A stretch of DNA of 50,455 nucleotides from Fibrobacter sp. (lineage in GTDB: Bacteria; Fibrobacterota; Chitinivibrionia; Chitinivibrionales; Chitinispirillaceae): positions 1-50,455 of the forward strand of contig JAAZBG010000019.1 in assembly GCA_012513915.1 (NCBI GenBank), in the 5' to 3' direction. The translations under genes were made by a program, and so were the position numbers. How positions within the stretch are numbered: position 1 is the first letter of the stretch; each line of letters starts with the position of its first letter. The notes beneath the pieces are model-generated. The model was not told where the DNA came from, made no database searches, and was given only the letters and a program-made list of their open reading frames with translations. Shown here one piece after another: positions 46,145 through 50,455 of this stretch.

Positions 46145-47281
46145 ATGAAGAAAGCAATATACTCCTTTTCCGGTGATCCGATTACGTTTGGTCATATTGA
46201 CATTATCAAACGGGCCGCAAGTACGTTTGATGAGGTAATTGTAGGGATTGGAAGCAACCCTGACAAACAGTATATGTTTACACTTGAGGAGCGTACTGAA
46301 ATGGCAGAGCGGTCACTCCACGGAATCAGGAATGTTACAGTCAAGGCATTTACGGGTTTGCTGGTGGATTTCGCCTACGAACAGGATGTACATGTTATTG
46401 TAAAAGGTGTCAGAAACGCAGAGGACTTTGCCTATGAAAATATGCTGCATCAACTTGGAGCAAGCCAGAAACTCGGTATTGACACCTATATTCTTTTTGC
46501 AAAACCGGAGCTTGCACATATCAGCTCAAGCGGTGTGAAAGCGCTTCAGAAGGAAAACGGGTTTATCCAGGAACATGTACCCCTTTATGTCAAGCAGGCC
46601 ATTGAAGCAAAGATGGCCCGGCAGTATATCATCGGAGTTACGGGAGAGATCGGGACAGGAAAATCGTTTTTAAGCAAGTGTTTTCTTGAACTTGGTGAAA
46701 AACAAAAAATAGCGACACACCATATCGATCTTGACGATATAGGACACAGGATTCTTGAGGATCTTACAGAACCGCAATATGTAAAAATCAGGAAACAGAT
46801 AATAGGTACCTTCGGAAATGAGATTGCAGATTCCAATGGGATGATCAACCGTAAAAAACTCGGTCAGGTGGTTTTTAATGATGCTGTAGCGTTGATAAAA
46901 CTGAATGCTCTTTTAAAGAAGCCGATTCTTGTGCGCCTTAAACGTGAACTATATGGAAAATCAGGTCTAATTATCCTGAATTCAGCACTGCTGATCGAAA
47001 CCGGTACCGTAAATGTATGCAATAATAATGTTATTCTTTTAGAGTGTTCAAAAGAAACTCAGGAGAAGCGCCTGCTGGAACGTGGATTGACAAAAGCACA
47101 AATAAAGCGTCGTCTTGAATCACAATACTCATTTCTTGAAAAGAAAAAGATTATTGAGATTGCAATCAACAACGATAACCACGGACGGTTATGGATTGTA
47201 AAGAACGACGGAAAACTGAGCGAGAAGTCTCTGATGTCAACGTTCAAGGCGGTTATTGAGGAGTTGAAGCTAAAAACCTGA
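46145..47281 (+). CDS. Fused phosphopantetheine adenylyltransferase (CoaD) and dephospho-CoA kinase (CoaE)
   Basis: One unbroken 378-residue frame joins the last two enzymes of coenzyme A synthesis. Residues 1-155 are CoaD: YSFSGDPITFGH with His17, KGVRNAEDFAYE (87-98) and ISSSGVK (126-132). From Met157 the CoaE P-loop kinase follows: GVTGEIGTGKS with Lys173 and Ser174, HIDLDDIGHRIL, and a lid-like helical stretch with RGLTKAQIKRRLESQ near 315-330. The junction is short (about KQAIEAKMARQ). The upstream open frame begins at 46103, but ATG 46145 starts the CoaD fold. The order CoaD-CoaE is the same as in the animal CoA synthase; bacteria normally have separate genes. A plausible terminator follows at once. 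Confidence 0.93.
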   Translation: MKKAIYSFSGDPITFGHIDIIKRAASTFDEVIVGIGSNPDKQYMFTLEERTEMAERSLHGIRNVTVKAFTGLLVDFAYEQDVHVIVKGVRNAEDFAYENMLHQLGASQKLGIDTYILFAKPELAHISSSGVKALQKENGFIQEHVPLYVKQAIEAKMARQYIIGVTGEIGTGKSFLSKCFLELGEKQKIATHHIDLDDIGHRILEDLTEPQYVKIRKQIIGTFGNEIADSNGMINRKKLGQVVFNDAVALIKLNALLKKPILVRLKRELYGKSGLIILNSALLIETGTVNVCNNNVILLECSKETQEKRLLERGLTKAQIKRRLESQYSFLEKKKIIEIAINNDNHGRLWIVKNDGKLSEKSLMSTFKAVIEELKLKT

Positions 47282-47302
47282 TTTCAAGAGTGCTCAGGTT
47301 TT
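47273..47302 (+). terminator. Terminator at the end of coaDE
   Basis: Inverted repeat AAAACCTGA / TCAGGTTTT (9-bp stem, 12-base loop), including the coaDE stop codon and ending in four T. It could work in both directions, since the decayed gene on the other strand ends here too. Confidence 0.65.
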
Positions 47303-47306
47303 ACTA

Positions 47307-47543
47307 CTATCCGGTTATTCCTGTTCCGCTTTTACGGCTACCCGTAAAAGAACCACTTGTTACCCAGCCATCCCAGGTACTTTTTGAAAACGAGATAGTC
47401 CATGCCCCCTGAGCGTTGCCATTATTGAATGTGCCATTCATAGTAAGATCAAAAGGTGATGCTTCAACTATTCCTGAAGAATCTGGTGGATAGCTTGCAG
47501 TTCCACTTACATTTATAATAACACTTGATTCCTGTATGGACGC
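47307..47543 (-). pseudogene. C-terminal remnant of a secreted-type protein gene
   Basis: A 78-codon stretch ending in TAG reads as a coherent, Gly/Ser/Thr/Asn-rich protein C-terminus (for example NGTFNNGNAQGAWTISFS and TWDGWVTSGSFTGSRKSG). It has no start codon where expected and is cut upstream by an in-frame TAA inside a run of ten A (47546-47555), so the gene is truncated or frameshifted. The composition suggests an exported beta-rich repeat protein; the family is not recognised. It may be the tail of the same gene as the subtilase remnant at 48230-48397, on the same strand. Confidence 0.6.
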
Positions 47544-47574
47544 TTAAAAAAAAAACAAAAATTGAGATGATATA

Positions 47575-47640
47575 GTTGTAGCCGGGAACATCATAATACT
47601 ATATTGTTCTCGCAAATAAAAAACATCAAATTACTTGTCA
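47575..47640. repeat. Diverged direct repeat, copy 1
   Basis: A 66-base segment starting GTTGTAGCCGG and ending in an A-rich stretch and CTTGTCA resembles 48516-48580, which starts with the same 11 bases and ends ACCTGTCA. The middle is diverged, so identity is judged by eye only. The pair brackets the UPF0316 gene and the subtilase remnant. Confidence 0.35.
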
Positions 47641-47662
47641 ACCTCAGCTTATCTTTCCACGA

Positions 47663-48226
47663 ATGATAAATAGTCTAACACAAATTTTAACGGCTGTTCC
47701 ATTATGGGAACTAGTGATCATACTTGTTGCTAAAATGACCGAAGTTTCCATAGGAACTTTGCGACATATTTTGATTACGAAAGGATATAGAAAGCTGGGT
47801 GCGTCTCTTTCTTTTCTTGAAATCACCTTATGGATATTTGTAGCTTCAAGAGTCATCATTGGAATCGCCGAAGCTCCAATTAAAGGCATCATCTATAGCT
47901 TAGGTTATGCTGTAGGTGTTTATATCGGCTCTCGTATAGAATCCCGAATTGCCCTTGGGCGTGTTTTGATTCAAGTGATTGTTGAAGAAAATATAGGGCA
48001 TTCGATGCTGACATCCTTAAGAGAAAATGGTTATGGAGTCACTTCGGTGAATGCAAATGGTAGACATTCGAATAAATTAATGTTGATTATTTATGCCAAT
48101 CGCTTGAAAAAAGAGAAAATCATTGATTTAATACATAAAGTAGATCAAAAAGCTTTGGTTGTGATAAGTCATGTGGATGTTTTGAAAGGAGGGTATTACC
48201 CTTCCTGGAGACGACTGGGTAAATAG
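47663..48226 (+). CDS. UPF0316 membrane protein (DUF5698/DUF2179)
   Basis: A 187-residue membrane protein of the UPF0316 family. The N-terminal half has three hydrophobic helices with the conserved EVSIGTLRHILITKGYRKLG segment between them (DUF5698); the C-terminal half is a DUF2179 domain (VIVEENIGHSMLTSLRENGYGVT, VDQKALVVISHVDVL). The function is unknown; DUF2179 is a small ligand-binding-type domain. The family is common in Firmicutes. Its codon use (frequent TTG leucine, AT-rich third positions) looks different from neighbours, by eye, and it stands among gene relics, which together suggest transfer. The start is ATG 47663; the ribosome-binding site is poor. Confidence 0.85.
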   Translation: MINSLTQILTAVPLWELVIILVAKMTEVSIGTLRHILITKGYRKLGASLSFLEITLWIFVASRVIIGIAEAPIKGIIYSLGYAVGVYIGSRIESRIALGRVLIQVIVEENIGHSMLTSLRENGYGVTSVNANGRHSNKLMLIIYANRLKKEKIIDLIHKVDQKALVVISHVDVLKGGYYPSWRRLGK

Positions 48227-48229
48227 TTT

Positions 48230-48397
48230 TCACACAAGACTCATATTAATAGCATCAGCTCTATGATCAATGACCCGTTTGATACCGCCGTTGATACTAC
48301 CAACCAATCCGGCACCAATTCTCCGGTCTCCATGCCGAATGGCACCAAGAACACATAACGGCATGATTCTGCAATTAAAAATTGCTTTTGAAAATCG
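48230..48397 (-). pseudogene. Remnant of a subtilisin-like serine protease gene
   Basis: An open stretch of 55 codons ending in TGA reads IMPLCVLGAIRHGDRR, AGLVGSINGGIKRVIDH and RADAINMSLV, which is the part of subtilases (S8) between the catalytic His and the substrate-binding strand (xxMPLKVL..., GIxxAxxxGADVINMSLG). It is bounded by stop codons on both sides, with no start, and the His, Asp and Ser catalytic segments are missing. The gene is decayed. Its 3' end touches the stop of the UPF0316 gene (48226), so an insertion or replacement may have broken it. Confidence 0.7.
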
Positions 48398-48515
48398 TTA
48401 CATCATTAACCACAGGCTGTGTATTGTGTAAACCTGCTGAATTTGTCCGCGTAGACGCTTTTCGGCACTGATTCAAAAATGTAGTTTCTGATTTCTAAAA
48501 ATTGCTTCAGGAATG

Positions 48516-48580
48516 GTTGTAGCCGGCCAATATACGCATTATTTTAAATTCATAAGGGAAAAAATACAAATCACCTGTCA
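48516..48580. repeat. Diverged direct repeat, copy 2
   Basis: Partner of 47575-47640: the same 11 starting bases GTTGTAGCCGG, a similar A-rich run and end. Both copies are preceded by AAAAATTG-type sequence. Weak evidence; identity not computed. Confidence 0.35.
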
Positions 48581-48788
48581 GTAATTAATGAAGTATTATA
48601 CAAATTGGAACGATGTGTTGGGTTATTATCCGGGTTGTGATTTATGATTGTGTCAAACTATTGTTCCTGATAGGTATAAAATGTATCAGCTTTACTTTCT
48701 ATATGGAATCAGATTGCAGTGAGCATGATAATGATCAGTTTGTAGTGCGTTATTTGAAAACTACCGTATATCATTTTGCGGAGGCTCG

Positions 48789-48899
48789 ATGAAAATACAA
48801 CTATCATGGGGATTAATCTCTCAAATCTTTCTGTCATGTTCAAATTTCTATGTATCGATGCAGCTGCAACACACAGATTCAATTTACATTCTGCTATAA
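48789..48899 (+). CDS. Possible small protein, 36 residues (doubtful)
   Basis: ATG 48789 has an excellent ribosome-binding site CGGAGG five bases ahead and opens a 36-codon frame beginning MKIQLSWGLISQIFLS, which looks like a short signal or membrane helix. The frame then stops (TAA 48897-48899). It could be a real small membrane protein or the truncated start of a secreted protein gene in this decaying stretch. No family is recognised. Confidence 0.2.
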   Translation: MKIQLSWGLISQIFLSCSNFYVSMQLQHTDSIYILL

Positions 48900-49021
48900 C
48901 GTACGTTTTTTTTCTTTCGTAAACAACCTCCTCTTTGACGTTTTTTCCCATTATTTATTTTATGGATAAGCTGAAGGATGCAACATTAGCCAGAAACGAA
49001 TTAAAAATGTACCGGGTGTAA

Positions 49022-49067
49022 AGGCTTTTTCAAGTAAGAAATGCTCAGCCAAAAAATGAAAAAGCCT
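49022..49067. other. Perfect 11-bp inverted repeat upstream of the hydrolase gene
   Basis: AGGCTTTTTCA (49022-49032) is the exact reverse complement of TGAAAAAGCCT (49057-49067), with a 24-base loop. It lies 77 bases before the hydrolase start. It could be a leader hairpin or the terminator of something now lost. Confidence 0.55.
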
Positions 49068-49143
49068 CTCAGCCATAATGAACGATGAAGTAATGATCGC
49101 TCCGTGCGGTCAGAATTATATTTACTGAATGAAGGAGCTTGTA

Positions 49144-50007
49144 ATGAAGAGTCAAAAGAGAAGGGTATTTCTGTCCGGAATCATAGTAATACTCATGATG
49201 ATGCTCGGTGTCATCGGTTGCGGAGTCGATTCGGTTGAGACGGTCGGTGAGAGCTATGAGAGCTACAAGGCGACAATTGACGGGAAGACGTATACTCTGG
49301 AGTACAGGTTATTACGTCCCCTCGACTCTCTTCCTCACCCGCTGATCATCCTGACGCATGGCCGCGACGGTGCACACCCTAAAAGAGATGCTTGGTATGT
49401 AAAAGGTTATGGCAATTTATGCTCCGCCCTGGCATATAATGGGTATGTCGTCATGATGCTGGTACGTCGCGGATACGGCAATTCTGGCGGACCCGATTCG
49501 GAACTGAAAGATACACCGTATGCATCCGGATTAGAAGCGGCGAAAGACTTACTAAGCGCAGTCGGGCATATGAAAACACAGCCTTATGTTGATCCCACGA
49601 GAATCGTAGTCATGGGTCAATCCCAGGGTGGTTTTGCAGCAATCGCATTCTCAACTCTAAAGGTGGACGGAGTTCTCGGTACCGTCAATATATCCGGCGG
49701 CATAAACTATACCAGTATCGATGCCGACCCCCATTCCACTCGTTACTTGAAGTGGGCCTCGGACTGCGGTGAATATGGTAAGATCAATACGCTCCCGACT
49801 CTTTGGATTTATTCAAAAAATGATTGGAGCATCCCTCCTATAGCTTCGGAACCGATGTTTAAAAGTTTTCAGAACGCGGGAGGAAAAGGTACGTTTATCA
49901 TGAAACCAGAGTGGAGAGGCGACGGGCATGGGTTCTGCGATGACCCGGGATTCTTCATGGGTGACCTGTTATCATTCTTTAGTACGATTGGAATGGCTGA
50001 ACAATAA
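49144..50007 (+). CDS. Alpha/beta hydrolase, predicted lipoprotein
   Basis: A 287-residue alpha/beta hydrolase of the dienelactone-hydrolase/acyl-peptidase shape. The signal peptide ends in the lipobox VIGC (Cys26), so it is probably anchored in the envelope. The catalytic triad can be read: Ser150 in GQSQGG, Asp227 in SKNDW, His272 in GDGHGF; the oxyanion region is ILTHGRDG (about 69-76). The frame opens at 49129, but ATG 49144 has AAGGAG seven bases ahead. The region's base composition is higher in G+C than the sequence just upstream. The substrate is unknown; esters or peptides outside the cytoplasm are likely. It stands alone. Confidence 0.87.
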   Translation: MKSQKRRVFLSGIIVILMMMLGVIGCGVDSVETVGESYESYKATIDGKTYTLEYRLLRPLDSLPHPLIILTHGRDGAHPKRDAWYVKGYGNLCSALAYNGYVVMMLVRRGYGNSGGPDSELKDTPYASGLEAAKDLLSAVGHMKTQPYVDPTRIVVMGQSQGGFAAIAFSTLKVDGVLGTVNISGGINYTSIDADPHSTRYLKWASDCGEYGKINTLPTLWIYSKNDWSIPPIASEPMFKSFQNAGGKGTFIMKPEWRGDGHGFCDDPGFFMGDLLSFFSTIGMAEQ

Positions 50008-50373
50008 TGCGATTACAAAACACCGGTTCACTAAAGGTGAAGAGAAACCAGGGGACTGGTATCTTTACCGATTCTTACCGGCAAGACAGGGAAAGAAAGT
50101 TTCATCCTTGTACTGTAGAAAGTCTCGGAATGGTTCCAATTACCCGCTGCATTCCACTTTAAAATCAGACCTGCCAGAAACTGCTCTAAAAATGAGAATT
50201 GCCGGGGTACAGATGTGCTTATCCGGTGCCCGGTTGAACAATTATTAGAGATCGAAATCTGAGAGCATTTCAGGGTAGAACAAGGGAGTCAGGTTTCACA
50301 GGCTTGAACATTCAAAAACTGCCTTACAATACCTAAAAGTGGCGAAATCAGTGAAATTTAGGCATTTTTGGAT
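50008..50373. other. Intergenic region, 366 bp
   Basis: Between the hydrolase stop and the terminator of the tRNA gene. The long plus-strand frame that runs here (49928-50248) overlaps the hydrolase gene in another frame and shows no domain. I see no gene. The hydrolase terminator is not evident. Confidence 0.55.
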
Positions 50374-50405
50374 AAAAAAAAGGGTCCCAAATTCTTGGAA
50401 CCCTT
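50374..50405 (-). terminator. Rho-independent terminator of the tRNA gene
   Basis: On the minus strand, the 11-bp stem AAGGGTTCCAA / TTGGGACCCTT (one G-T pair, loop GAAT) is followed by six or more T. It lies 11 bases after the tRNA 3' end. Confidence 0.9.
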
Positions 50406-50416
50406 CTATCTTTAAG

Positions 50417-50455
50417 CTGGTCAGGAGGGATTTGAACCCCCGACCCAGTGGTTAA
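50417..50455 (-). tRNA. tRNA 3' half, probably tRNA-Asn(GTT), cut by window edge
   Basis: The minus strand shows, in order: anticodon-stem 3' strand CCACT, variable loop GGGTC, T-arm GGGGG-TTCAAAT-CCCTC, acceptor 3' strand CTGACCA and discriminator G. CCA is not encoded. Counting back, positions 37-38 are AA and 35-36 are TT, so the anticodon is NTT: Asn or Lys. Discriminator G73 favours Asn, because Lys usually has A73. The first half lies beyond the window. A terminator follows directly. Confidence 0.8.

Larger units (their letters stand above)
48398..49143. other. Gene-poor stretch, about 750 bp
   Basis: Low-complexity and AT-rich DNA between the subtilase remnant and the hydrolase gene. 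Besides the repeat copy at 48516, the small frame at 48789 and the inverted repeat at 49022-49067, I see nothing. An 80-codon frame on the minus strand (48709-48951) has no recognisable domain. It is probably decayed sequence. Confidence 0.5.

Noticed and set aside
48709..48951. 80-codon minus-strand frame
   Set aside because: No domain recognised, in a decayed stretch, and it overlaps other doubtful frames. Could be real but unsupported.
49928..50248. 106-codon plus-strand frame after the hydrolase
   Set aside because: Overlaps the hydrolase gene in another frame, no start signal, no family pattern.
1..50455. CRISPR array, rRNA genes, transposase or integrase
   Set aside because: Looked for and not seen; the only regular repeats are the 21-bp coding repeat and small duplications.

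Overview
The window reads as chromosomal DNA of a diderm (Gram-negative-type) bacterium of modest G+C content. The outer-membrane evidence is direct: a TamA/TamB pair, a lipoprotein-type export adaptor and several lipobox signal peptides. Protein families such as DUF4954, a NadM-Nudix fusion, paired Hsp70-like proteins with DUF2760, CheX/CheY and FapA (DUF342), together with a PurO-type IMP cyclohydrolase, would suit a lineage of the FCB/Fibrobacterota or Spirochaete kind. This placement is an inference from gene content and no marker here fixes it. Most of the window is densely packed with housekeeping and envelope genes; the two ends look accessory.

Layout. (1) 1-3.3 kb: the 5' part of a type I restriction subunit HsdR (minus, cut by the window edge), a divergent RadC and a DUF3800 protein, together a small defence or mobile-type module. 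(2) 3.8-9.9 kb: a NAD island with glutamine-dependent NAD synthetase, a NadM-Nudix fusion, a large beta-helix DUF4954 protein and the NADH pyrophosphatase NudC. (3) 10-11.1 kb: leuB without leuA, leuC or leuD. (4) 11.6-12.6 kb: a cheX-cheY pair. (5) 12.6-25.5 kb: a long minus-strand run in the order DUF2760, Hsp70, larger Hsp70, TamB, TamA, B12-type radical SAM protein. (6) 25.7-28.1 kb: FapA plus a double-STAS protein. (7) 28.5-31.3 kb: plus-strand genes for a DUF374 acyltransferase, a family 2 glycosyltransferase, Pcm and DedA. (8) 31.4-39.2 kb: a minus-strand fused MsrA-MsrB and a YbhGFSR-like exporter (lipoprotein adaptor, two ATPases, two ABC-2 permeases) headed by an unusual solute-binding-like lipoprotein with a perfect heptapeptide repeat. 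(9) 39.5-45.5 kb: class A penicillin-binding protein, UvrD/PcrA helicase and PurO-like IMP cyclohydrolase. (10) 45.6-47.3 kb: HPr and a CoaD-CoaE fusion. (11) 47.3-49.1 kb: a decayed stretch with two gene relics (one a subtilase), a foreign-looking UPF0316 membrane gene and diverged repeats. (12) 49.1-50.5 kb: an alpha/beta hydrolase lipoprotein and the 3' half of a tRNA, probably Asn, with its terminator.

How the genes work together. NadM-Nudix and NadE catalyse the last two steps of NAD synthesis, while NudC and the Nudix domain degrade dinucleotides. The TamA/TamB, exporter, penicillin-binding-protein and DUF374 genes all serve the cell envelope. The CheX/CheY, FapA and STAS genes point to motility or surface signalling. 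The most unusual items are the CoaD-CoaE fusion, the Hsp70/DUF2760-TamBA gene run, the exporter-linked binding protein with its 21-bp repeat, the bacterial PurO, and the relic zone with the UPF0316 gene between two remnants on one strand. I saw no CRISPR array, rRNA gene or intact insertion sequence.
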